In this document: positions 30,085-38,698 of the stretch, piece by piece
Position numbering within the stretch: the first letter of the stretch is position 1
How the letters are laid out: every line of letters starts with the position of its first letter
Assembly: GCA_033558025.1 (NCBI GenBank)
Contig: JAUCEF010000007.1
Coordinates: forward strand, 2,914,001 to 2,978,000
DNA length: 64,000 nucleotides
Direction of reading: 5' to 3'
DNA from: Phytophthora sp. 'mugwort'
Lineage: Eukaryota > Oomycota > Peronosporomycetes > Peronosporales > Peronosporaceae
Made by a program: the position numbers and the translations under genes
The notes under the pieces: model-generated
Told to the model about the DNA's origin: nothing
Database searches by the model: none
What the model saw: the letters and a program-made list of their open reading frames with translations, nothing else

Positions 30085-32803
30085 TTGATAGACTCCAGGG
30101 CGTCGAAGAACTTCGCCCGCCGCCAGACTGCTGCGGAGAACAGCAACAAGTTGGCCGATGCTTTACGAGAAAACAAAGGCAACGGGACAGTGTCAGTACA
30201 ACTGGCCGACGGAACGGTGATTACCGTTCCCAAGATCCATGTGGATCTAGCTGTGAAGTTCGAGGACTTCGACAGCATGGAGCAGTGTACTGTCCTAAGG
30301 ATGGACAAGTATGACTTGATCCTGGGCATGCCCTGGCTCGAGAAACATGAGCCATGGATCGATTGGCAAAACAAAGCCATCGGAGCCAGCCGGCCTGCAG
30401 TTACTGGCAGAACATTGGTGTGTCATGTTCCCACCTTTGCCAGGAACCGGGGCGTCCGAAAGAGGCGCCGGGATGCAAGAACATCCAGTGATTTTTTGGG
30501 AGCCGCCGACGTATTGAGAGACTCCCTAGAAGCGGTGGCAGCAGAAGCTGCACCTGGTCGGGTGCGGCAGTCCTTGCAGGTTAGTCCTCGCCCCCCCCCC
30601 CCCCCGGAATCTAGACCGGCGGCTGAGGCTTCAATAGTGGCGATGCCCGGAGGCACCGACCAGGTGGGTAACCTAGGTCCACACCAAGTCACCCAGACTG
30701 AAACTGGCGAGGAAGAGCGTGAGACGCTTCCTGGGTGGGTAACCATGTTCCACACCGTGTCACCCAGACAGAAACTGGTGAGGAAGGCGCAGAATGCGCT
30801 ACCTGGGTGACCTTGTTCCACACCAGGCCGCCCAGATCATAACTGAAGAAGAAGTGGCGGAATGCACTTCTTGTTTGGGTAACCATGTTCCACACGAAGC
30901 CCTAGAGGCCTTGGACGTCGTTAATGAGACGTCTACAGACGTGGGTAACGAAGTACCACGTGACGGTCGCCATCGACGACATAATCGACACCGCAAGTCG
31001 AGTCTGAAGTCATTTCAGACTGGATTGGCTTCAAGCGACTCGGAACCCAGGGCCCGGGTTCTTCCGACACGGCCAGTCGAAGAGTGCTATCACATCCTCG
31101 ACGGCGAGACCGGCCATCGGGTCAAGGTAGGCGGCATCCAGCTAGAGCAGCTGCCAGAGGTATCAGAGCTCCTGAACCTCGAAGAGTTGACGCTGACAGA
31201 TTTCCTGGCCGACCTGAAGGCAAGAGAAATAGCGGAGGTGGTACTCTTGAAGCAAAAGTCCACTCCAAAGGAATTGAATTCCTCCTCAGTTATGGACGAG
31301 GAAGTCCTGGAGGCATTCTCCTCCCAGCGTGCCTCGCGCTTAGGTTCTGAGATTCTCAGGAGCCCGAAGGATCCAGTGTATCCTCTGATGAAGGAGTTCG
31401 AGGACGTGGTGTCCAAGGATCCACCGTCTCAACCCCCCACCGGATCGTAGGATCAGATCAATCTCGTGCCGGGGCACAAAGTACTGTGTCACCAGACAAT
31501 GGCCACTGCTTCGAGAGCAGTGCGAGGTCATTGATGCCTTCTTCGCCGCATAGGCCAAGGCAGGCATGGTGCGGGAATCGAAATCCCGCACTCGACGCCA
31601 ACCTTCTGCGTTCGGAAGCCGAACGGAAGTGGCGTCTGGTTCATGGTTTTAATAAACTGCACAGCACAACGGTGCCGGTCCAGACACCCACCCCGCGAAA
31701 GGATGTGTTGTTAAACAACATGGCCGGGTGCGAGCTATACAGCGCCCTTGATCTGATGGACGGATACTACCAGATCCTGATGCGCGAGAGCGACATCCCG
31801 CTCACCGCAGTGGGCACCCCGAGCGGTATGCTCCGGGAGTGGCTTGCGATGCCACAGGGCCTGTCTAATGCCCCGGCGACGTTCAATCGTTTGGTTACGC
31901 AGATTTTTAGACCACTGCGTGCGTACGCACAGTCGTACTCCGACGACATCTTCGTCCATAGCCGTGCCGAGGAAGGCAAGACGGCTATGGAGGTGCATTT
32001 GGAGACACCTCCGTCGAGTGTTGGAAGTCATGAGAGCGAACAAGCTCTATGCCAACTTCAACAAGTGCGTCTTCGCGGCGCAAGAGATACAAATTCTCAG
32101 TTGCTTCGTTAGGAACGTCGACGTTCGAGCCGACCAAGGACGAGGCCATTTCGTCTTGCCCAACGCCAAGGTCTCAGAAGGACTTGAAGAAGCGGTTGGG
32201 GTTAGCCAACTACCTCCATAAGTACGTCGAAGGGTACGCGGGTCTGGCTAGACCCTTGTCGGGTTTTCTAAAGAAGGATACCGACTGGCACTGGGGCCGT
32301 GAGCACCGGGAAGCCTTTGACAATGTCAACGCAAGCCTTCAGAAGGCGCCTGTCCTGGCATTGCAGGACAAGCCGAAGCCGTTCAGCGTCGTCTGCGTTG
32401 CATCCATTATGCAATCGGATGTGCATTGCTGCAGAACGATTCTGCAGGACGTGGATGGGTGATCGCGTTTCAGTGCAGGCAGCTTAAGGCTGCCGAACGA
32501 AACTACCCCGTTCATGACAAGAAACTGCTTGCCATGAAGTACGCCCTTGTCAAGCTCCGGGGTGCACCTCCTGGGATCTCAGCCCTTTGTGATCTACACA
32601 GAACACGCATCCTGCGGACGGCGATAAATTCGCCCCATCGTTTCCAACGGATGGCGAGACGGCTCTCATTCTTGCGGAACACAACTGCCGCGTCGAGTAC
32701 TGACAAGCTCAACGTGCTTACCGACGCGTTGTCACGCAGGCCGGACTATGAGCTGGCGAACATAAGTCGTGCCATGATCATCTATATGATCAGATACGCA
32801 TGA
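30085..32803 (+). pseudogene. Protease, reverse transcriptase and RNase H of the gypsy element
   Basis: The aspartic protease is at 30085-30390. Its active site reads DSRAS where the family has D-S/T-G-A, so the catalytic Gly is lost, while the closing MDKYDLILGMPWL is intact. A spacer with imperfect LGNxVPH repeats follows (30660-30960, listed separately), plus a C15 run at 30591-30605. Reverse transcriptase spans about 31380-32120 in several frames: FCVRKPNG, SALDLMDGYYQI, MPQGLSNAPATFNRL and the catalytic YSDDIFVHS (31936-31962). Then come NYLHKYVEGYAGLARPL and the RNase H motif LKAAERNYPVHDKKLLAM (32482-32540). Stops near 31450 and 32112 and frame shifts show decay. Confidence 0.85.
30660..30960 (+). 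repeat. Imperfect tandem repeats encoding LGNxVPH units
   Basis: About five units of roughly 70-80 bp share GGTAACC(A/T)(T/A)GTTCCACAC and CACCCAGA.TGAAACTGG. Read in the locally correct frame, each encodes (L/V)GN-x-VPHQ-x-x-Q-x-x-x-x-EE. Successive copies fall in different frames because of indels. The spacer lies between protease and reverse transcriptase. Confidence 0.7.
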
Positions 32804-32999
32804 TGTAGCGGGGCGACGAAGCCCTGGCTACCTTTGGTGCATTTCATGACCGCTGGCAAGGAAGCCAAGGCCAAGTGGCTCACGCCACGTCAGAGATCCC
32901 GGCTCCATCGATACGAGTGGGCCGATGGCCTGCTCTACTATCGAATGGAGCCCCACGAAACCCCTCGGGTAGTCGTTCCCAAGGGACGAGGATCTCAAG

Positions 33000-34895
33000 T
33001 TTGACATCCTACAGGAGGCGCACGATGCGCCGTCCAGCGGTCAATTAGGCCGCGAGAAGACCTTCCAATCGGTCGCTCAGTACTTTTGGTGGACCCACAT
33101 GTACAAGTGGGTCTCACAGTACGTGAAGACATGTGAAACATGTCAGCGGGTGAAACCCGCCGGGCACGCCTCGGCTCCCTTGCTGAGCCTGCCCGTTCCA
33201 GCGGACTGCTGGAAGTCGATGAGCCTGGACTTCATCTTTGGACTTCCAGTCGAAGGGCCACGGAAACACCGGCATCTTGGTGTTCGCGTGCCGTCTGAGC
33301 AAGATGGTGCGTCTTGCTCCGGTCAAAGACACAGTGACCGGAGAACAGGCTGCGAAGCTGTTCCTGGATGGTGTTTTCCCCACAGGGTCTGCCGGAGACA
33401 ATTGGCTCGGATCGTGACCCGCGGTTTACCGCCGCGTTCTGGCGAATGCTGTTCCAGCTACTTGGAACAAGGCTGCACATGTCCACTGCCGGTCATCCTC
33501 AGACGGATGGGCAGACGGAGCGTGTCAACCGAGTGCTTGGGGACACTCTACGCAGTGTCTGTGCGGAGGCTCCTCGCACCTGGTCAGAACCCCTGCCAGT
33601 AGTTGAGTTTGCACTCAATAGTGCGGTTCAAGCATCGACCGGGTATATCCCGTTCTATCTGAATGGCTTACGTTATCCACGGGTGCCGCTCACTTTGCGA
33701 GGCAGCACCCCGTCTTCGGTTCTAAGTGGGGGAGAGGCTCGGAAAGTGCTTTCCTCCCAGGTCTCGGACATGAGACCGGTTTCCTTGCGGAAACAAGTGG
33801 AGTTTTTTATAGACACCAAGATGAACGTAATCAGCCGTGTCCGTGATGCCATGGCATCGGCACAGGACAAACAAAAGGAGTACTCTGACAAGAAAGGAAA
33901 AGGATTCTTAAACGTGTTTAATGTGGGAGATTTAGTCCTACTAGACACTAGGAACTTTCCACTCGCCACGGTGAGTTCCGTTGGGAGCAACAAGCTGAAG
34001 CGCGCTTCATAGGACCCTTCGCGGTCCTGGCCAGGCATGGTGCGGCATATACCATTGACATGGCTAAGCGATGACGACCCAGCCGACGTTTTACGTGGGC
34101 CGTATGAAGTTGTACCATGATTCGCAGGGCTCATAGGCCCCAGCTTTACAAAGCGAGGCTGTGACTCTACTCTCTGAGCGCGCCCAGAGCCAGAAGCCCA
34201 GGTCCCTTGCGGGGCCGCGGAAGAGGCTTCATGCGAAGGAGCCCCGGGTGCATACGCCGAATATGAGCCATATTGATACGTCTGGGAGTACGCAGGAGGC
34301 GCTCCCGCCTGGGGCACAGGCTGCAAAAGGTCCCGAACGAGACAACTCCCGTTGGACTCGGTCCATGGACGCCCAAAAGGCATCCAGACGTTGGAAAATC
34401 TCGTCCACGTTGTTCGTACGACGGTCGGCCCGTCCTTCGATGGCCGACAAGTCATCGGCCAGACGACTCACGTAATCACGAATCGGCCCAAGGTCCCCAG
34501 TGCCCCGGCCTGGGCGGCAGCTGCCCCGCCCTCACGAAGTCCAAGCGCAATCTCAAGCGCAAGGACTCGACGACGAAGAGCGGTGTCTTCAACGACCCGA
34601 GGTGGAGCCGAAGGCGGCACACCAGGTCCTGCCTGAGCTGGACCGGAGGGGCGGCGCCTCATACTCGTACTCGTTCGAGGGTACCCCGCCTCTCCTCGAC
34701 CGTAATGGGGAGACCCACTACCACGTGGAGCGTGTGCTCCAGGAGCGGCGCGTTCACGGAATGAGCCAGCTCCACGTGAAGTGGAGGGGACACTCGGAAG
34801 CTGAGTGCTCCTGGGAGCCGTACGAACGGCTCCAGGCTGACTGCCTGAAGGCTGTCGCAATCTGGGAACAGAATCGGCGGTGGCTTCGTAAGTAG
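33000..34895 (+). pseudogene. Integrase and chromodomain of the gypsy element
   Basis: The integrase zinc-binding part has CETCQRVKPAGHA near 33130-33170, and the first catalytic Asp follows in MSLDFIFGLP (about 33220-33250). The second Asp is in LPETIGSDRDPRFTA (33387-33430) and the catalytic Glu helix is HPQTDGQTERVNR (33490-33530), then EFALNSAVQAST. A post-integrase segment with NVGDLVLLDT lies near 33920-33950. A chromodomain at about 34710-34860 (HYHVERVLQERRVHG, LHVKWRGHSEAECSWEPYERL) would tether integration to modified histones. The integrase start is frameshifted near 33260-33370, and a stop at 34010-34012 cuts the C-terminus from the chromodomain. Confidence 0.85.
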
Positions 34896-35850
34896 TTCGG
34901 GCTTTCTTGCCCGAACGGTGTGTGGCCGTAGCGCCAAGACCATTCCCGCGCTCATCATGAGCGCTAGAAGCGGAATGCTTCTGGAGTTCTCGAGAGAGCT
35001 GCCGTGTGCCAACCACATGGACAAACTCAATACGCAGATCTCGGAGGTCAAGGATGACCTCTAGGGTGAGATCCTGCAGGAGAACCTCGAGTTGTCCTTG
35101 TGAGCAGCGCGTAGCTGCCCCCTTCCAAAAGCCGGCCTCGGCCTCTTAGAAAGAGACACAGTGTGGGAGCATCATGGCTGGATTGCCCCACAGAGGTCGC
35201 AGTCCCGACCGGAGCTCTGGCTTCTTTCGCCGGCTCTTGAACTCCTTGAGCGGGATGTTATGCGGTACCAGGTGCACGCATCGAGCGATTCTCACGTTCT
35301 ACAACAGGGACTACTCGGCCACCAGGTGGCGTTCATAAACGCCCCGAGAAGAGCGCCCGCCAAGAAGCACGCGAGGCGGCTGGAGCTGACCCATGTAGGC
35401 GTCGGCTCTTTGGGACTCCTCAGGAGGGAAGTACCCGGAGCGTAAGGCGGACCCCCACGAACAGGTGAAGAGTAATTCACAGGCGACCGGGTCGCCGGGG
35501 ACCGCGCTCCCTTATGACGAGCAGCCTGATACTCCGACTGCTGCCCGTCGAGATCGCTGCAGATCTCTCAGCCGACTTGGCCCTCTTCCACCTCGTCGGA
35601 AGAAGAACTGAAGAGACCCTTGTTCGTGAGCGTGAGGGTTTCATACCCTTCACGGATCGGAGAACTGGAAGCAGCTCATGCTTGAGGCTGAAGTGGAAGC
35701 CGAGAAGAAGAAGAAGAACACGCGGAAGTGCTCGGGCTCAAAAAGAAATGAGCCGGCTGCGGAAACCTACCGCAGCGATGCAATTCGACTTGGAGAGTGA
35801 AAGGCGGCGATTTCCTTTCACTCGCCCTGGATGGTCGGTAAACCGAACCT
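34896..35850 (+). other. Long 3' untranslated part of the gypsy element
   Basis: Nearly 1 kb lies between the chromodomain stop and the polypurine tract. The open frames at 35161-35445 and 35514-35852 have no recognised domain. On the minus strand, frames from 35016 to about 34150 are open and partly coiled-coil-like; see findings. Confidence 0.5.
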
Positions 35851-35863
35851 AAGTGGGGAAGGA
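35851..35863 (+). other. Polypurine tract
   Basis: AAGTGGGGAAGGA lies immediately before the 3' LTR, the position of the plus-strand priming site. Confidence 0.75.
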
Positions 35864-36229
35864 TGTAACGGGGTTACATGAAGAATGCCAAATCACTCTT
35901 CAGAGCAGGTGTACCAAAGTACACTAAGTGATGTAGCTAAACATCACTTTGACGTCGACGGTAATGACGGCATGGTTAAGTACCACAGATATGGTACAGT
36001 GACCTCAGAACCACTCAATAGGATAATATTTAGGGAACTTTATAGGTGACTAATAGTTAGTATGTAGACGCATTAAAAGGGGTCACCTATAAATATATTC
36101 AGTCTTAATCTACCTAATTTTGGTAACAGTCCCACAGGCCAGGGACTAGTGAACTGCCGTTCACTGAGAGTTTGTATACTCTCCGGAAGTCACTCTTCTT
36201 GTGCGCAAGGTGTTGTGTGCCCTGTCACA
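35864..36229 (+). repeat. 3' LTR of the gypsy element
   Basis: 366 bp, nearly identical to 28501-28864 except for about seven changes in the first 320 bp and a cluster of changes in the last 40 bp. It is followed by the TTATC target duplication. Confidence 0.93.
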
Positions 36230-36287
36230 TTATCTGTAGCACCAGGTTGTCAATATAATACCCAACTGTTTTTTTCGATCCCTGCCT

Positions 36288-37350
36288 ATGAGTTTGGTCT
36301 TATTGGTGCTCGTACTTATCGCAGACTTCATCTTTTGGCGTAAGACGCGTGTGAAACAGCAGGAGACCGAACATGTCATGCAGCAAAGCGCGCCAACTTA
36401 GGCGGCCGGGGATTTGACGAGTTTTTCATGATGGACGACATGAATTTCGTCCTTGACTTGGACAAGATCCTCGCTCGATCGTCTATTCAACAACAAACGT
36501 GGGTTGCTTGAGGGCACAATCCGGTGAAGCCGAACCAAGTGATTACGTGCTCGGTTGGTGGTGTGCACTATGAAGACCTGAAGGCGAATTTGTTGCGAGA
36601 AAGTTGTGAAAACTTGAACGATGTGGATAATATTTACCTATACGAAAGATCAGTTCACCACCGTCAACTGTACAACAGTTTCCGGTTCCCTAGCTACGAC
36701 AGCAGGTTTGACAAGTTTTGCATCAGGTAGCACTAGCAGTCCAAGAAAGACTGAGCGTTGTCATTTACACGCCAAACTAGCTCAACGGATCCGGCCAGCT
36801 CAGCCTTAAACAAATCCAACGTTAGGACGACGTTTAGTCCTTTGGTGAGTGCCAGAACGACTCGGCGGTGGTGTTCCATTCAATGACGTGAGTTGGAGCA
36901 GCAACTTACATCGGGTGCTTACGGAGAAATCTGATTCGCACGCGCGGTCATAGTCTGAAGCCAATAATGGTGGTGCATCGTGGCTTAAAATCCAAGTACG
37001 TGCTGGTCGGCGACAATTACGAGGCAAAGCACAGCGATTTTTCAGCGCCAGTCGAATGCGTCGTGGGGAGGAGACCATGACAGGTGCGGGGTACTAGACT
37101 GCGCCTGAAATGCTGGCCGTGTGCTGGCGGAGCTGGACACGGGTGAACTGCCGTTCTACGCAGCACATCCGACGGATACAAGATGAAGGTCATCACGTGT
37201 TGAGTCTTGTGGTGAGCGACGAGTCGCAGCCGAGATTTACTTCGGTGAGCCCTCAAAATGTTCGTAGACTAGCGCTAGCCTGCTTGAACTCGAGGCCGGA
37301 GAAGCGACCATCGGCGACTGAAATCGTGGTCGAACTCGAGCGACCGTTTG
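36288..37350 (+). pseudogene. Transmembrane tyrosine-kinase-like (TKL) kinase pseudogene
   Basis: Pieces in several frames follow the order of a membrane-anchored kinase. First is a helix SLVLLVLVLIADFIFW with a basic, Gln-rich juxtamembrane tail (36288-36400). Next is FDEFFMMDDMNFVLDLDKIL (about 36410-36470), then a long frame starting VKPNQVITC (36522-36730). A Gly-loop-like LTSGAYGEI follows (36905-36930), then HRGLKSKYVLVGDNY (36976-37020, HRD-type loop with Asp replaced by Gly) and a C-lobe ending RPSATEIVVELERPF (37300-37350). Only about 50 bp separates the Gly loop and the catalytic loop, so most of the N-lobe is deleted. A TGA sits where GEIWF is expected. It cannot be active. Confidence 0.72.
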
Positions 37351-37383
37351 AACAGTCGACACTAGGATTGGACAAGACGAACG

Positions 37384-37644
37384 ATGGCAAGTGGCGGCTA
37401 CGACGTCGACTACGTCGCGCTGGGACTTACACAAGCGCGCTTTGAGGCGTTCAAGACCGTCTTCTCGTCACTAGATAAAGCTCACACGGGCGCCATCTCC
37501 ACGAGGCAACTGGACGCACTCTGCTTCCAGTTAGGCGAGAGCTTCGATGAGGAGGAACTGGCAGTCGCTACTGCGAGTCTCGTCGACCCACAAACGGGTC
37601 TCATCCACTTCACCACTTTCCTGTCGTGGTGGATTAGCGGGTAA
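37384..37644 (+). CDS. Small EF-hand-like protein
   Basis: An intact 86-residue frame. About residues 20-84 resemble one lobe of a calmodulin/centrin-type protein. FKTVFSSLDKAHTGAISTRQLDALCFQLG is a helix-loop-helix whose loop (DKAHTGAISTRQ) keeps the first Asp and the central Gly but lacks the Glu at position 12. A second degenerate unit (LVDPQTGLIHFTTFLSWW) follows. Calcium binding is therefore doubtful; a structural or light-chain-like role is possible. The ATG is only 34 bp after the last kinase-like motif, so its promoter would have to lie inside pseudogene sequence, or the frame could be a leftover exon of another gene. Confidence 0.6.
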   Translation: MASGGYDVDYVALGLTQARFEAFKTVFSSLDKAHTGAISTRQLDALCFQLGESFDEEELAVATASLVDPQTGLIHFTTFLSWWISG

Positions 37645-37769
37645 CTAGATGCCTCGCTAAGGGACCAGCAAGACGGTAGCAGGTATGCAGGAAATTCCAC
37701 ACTGAGAACTTAACTCAACGTTGGTCCTTCACTCGTGTAGTGTTTTATCCTGCTTAATCCTAATTTATC

Positions 37770-38588
37770 CTACTTAACTCGTGTTGGTGACGCTGCTGGG
37801 ACTGTAGCGAGAGCTTGAGCCACAGCCTTTCGAATGTTTAATGCTCGAGTGATTAGTTCACGCCGCTTAACACGCGAGTGAAGTAGCACGTTGCGTTCGT
37901 GCAGACGCCGAAGTTTCTCAGGTGCATCCGTGAGCCCCGGGTTCCCGCTTAGATCGATGACACGCAGCTTGGGCAGGGTATCAGCCGCCGTTAGGTCAAT
38001 TGTGCGTAGTCGATTATCCGCTAGCAACAGAACTTGCAGGTTGCCAAGTCCAGCTCCGACCGACAGCTTCTCGTCAATTGTGTTGGGAAAAACGATCTTC
38101 TCGATGAGATTCCCACGAGCATCCAGCTCTTCGAGCGCGTCAAGCTTCTCCAAGGTGGCAACAGGGAACTCTTGGATACGGTTGCGCGCTACGTTGAGAT
38201 GTTGAAGAGAACGTAAGCTGCCGATCGAAGGTGCAGTCAGCTCTTCGAGGGTATTGTCACTGACATTCAGCGTGACGAGCTCTGGGAACGCTCGAGCAAA
38301 ACCTTCGGGTAGCAAGCGCAACGCATTCCGACGAATGTTGAGCTGTCGAAGACGCGGGAACCTCTGAGCTAGTTCCTCGAGCGGTGGGAGCTCGCTCAGC
38401 TCGAGAGCTGACAAGTCCAACGACGTGCCATTGGAATGCGCGAGACTTACAGCATACCGCTGCTCTAAAGCAGCCGAGCATGCTGACAAAACGTGCTGCT
38501 TTGTTTCAGTCTTCGAACTCGTTGGCGAAGTATAGTCACCTTTATCGTCTTCCGACTGAGCCTCAGCCACCTGGAGCTGCTGCTCCAT
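37770..38588 (-). CDS. Leucine-rich repeat protein
   Basis: An intact 272-residue frame with no signal peptide or membrane helix. Residues 56-222 carry about seven LRR units of the L-x-x-L-x-(L/V)-x-x-N-x-(L/I) type, for example LRQLNIRRNALRLLP, LVTLNVSDNTLEEL, LQHLNVARNRIQEFP, LEELDARGNLIEKI and LQVLLLADNRLRTI. The N-terminus is acidic and Gln/Ser-rich. The C-terminus (223-272) is basic and helical. The build suits a cytosolic or axonemal LRR adaptor (LRRC-type) rather than a receptor. An initiator match sits 41-56 nt before the ATG, between this gene and the stop of the co-oriented LCMT-GNAT gene 110 bp away. Confidence 0.88.
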   Translation of the reverse strand: MEQQLQVAEAQSEDDKGDYTSPTSSKTETKQHVLSACSAALEQRYAVSLAHSNGTSLDLSALELSELPPLEELAQRFPRLRQLNIRRNALRLLPEGFARAFPELVTLNVSDNTLEELTAPSIGSLRSLQHLNVARNRIQEFPVATLEKLDALEELDARGNLIEKIVFPNTIDEKLSVGAGLGNLQVLLLADNRLRTIDLTAADTLPKLRVIDLSGNPGLTDAPEKLRRLHERNVLLHSRVKRRELITRALNIRKAVAQALATVPAASPTRVK

Positions 38589-38628
38589 TGCCTCGGCTTG
38601 ATAGTGATCGAGAGTGAAGACACAGACG

Positions 38629-38644
38629 CTGGAAAATGAGAGTG
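38629..38644 (-). promoter_or_regulatory. Oomycete initiator-like site of the LRR gene
   Basis: On the minus strand CACTCTCATTTTCCAG includes TCATTTT (YCAYTYY). It lies 41 nt before the LRR protein ATG, inside the 110-bp gap to the upstream gene. Confidence 0.55.
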
Positions 38645-38698
38645 AACATGTAAGTCCCTGTATTTATAGGGGACATCCTACCTGAGACTTGCCGAGGT

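Larger units (their letters stand above)
28496..36234 (+). mobile_element. Ty3/gypsy LTR retrotransposon with TSD TTATC
   Basis: A 7,729-bp element (28501-36229) is bounded by LTRs starting TGTAACGGG and ending GTCACA. The same 5-bp target duplication TTATC flanks both sides (28496-28500 and 36230-36234). The internal order is gag, protease, reverse transcriptase/RNase H, integrase and chromodomain, all in the plus direction, so it is a chromovirus-type Ty3/gypsy element. Stops and frameshifts in every domain make it non-autonomous. The LTRs differ by about six substitutions and one indel over their first 320 bp and more strongly over the last 40 bp, so insertion was not very recent. It sits between a hAT pseudogene and a kinase pseudogene. 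Confidence 0.93.
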
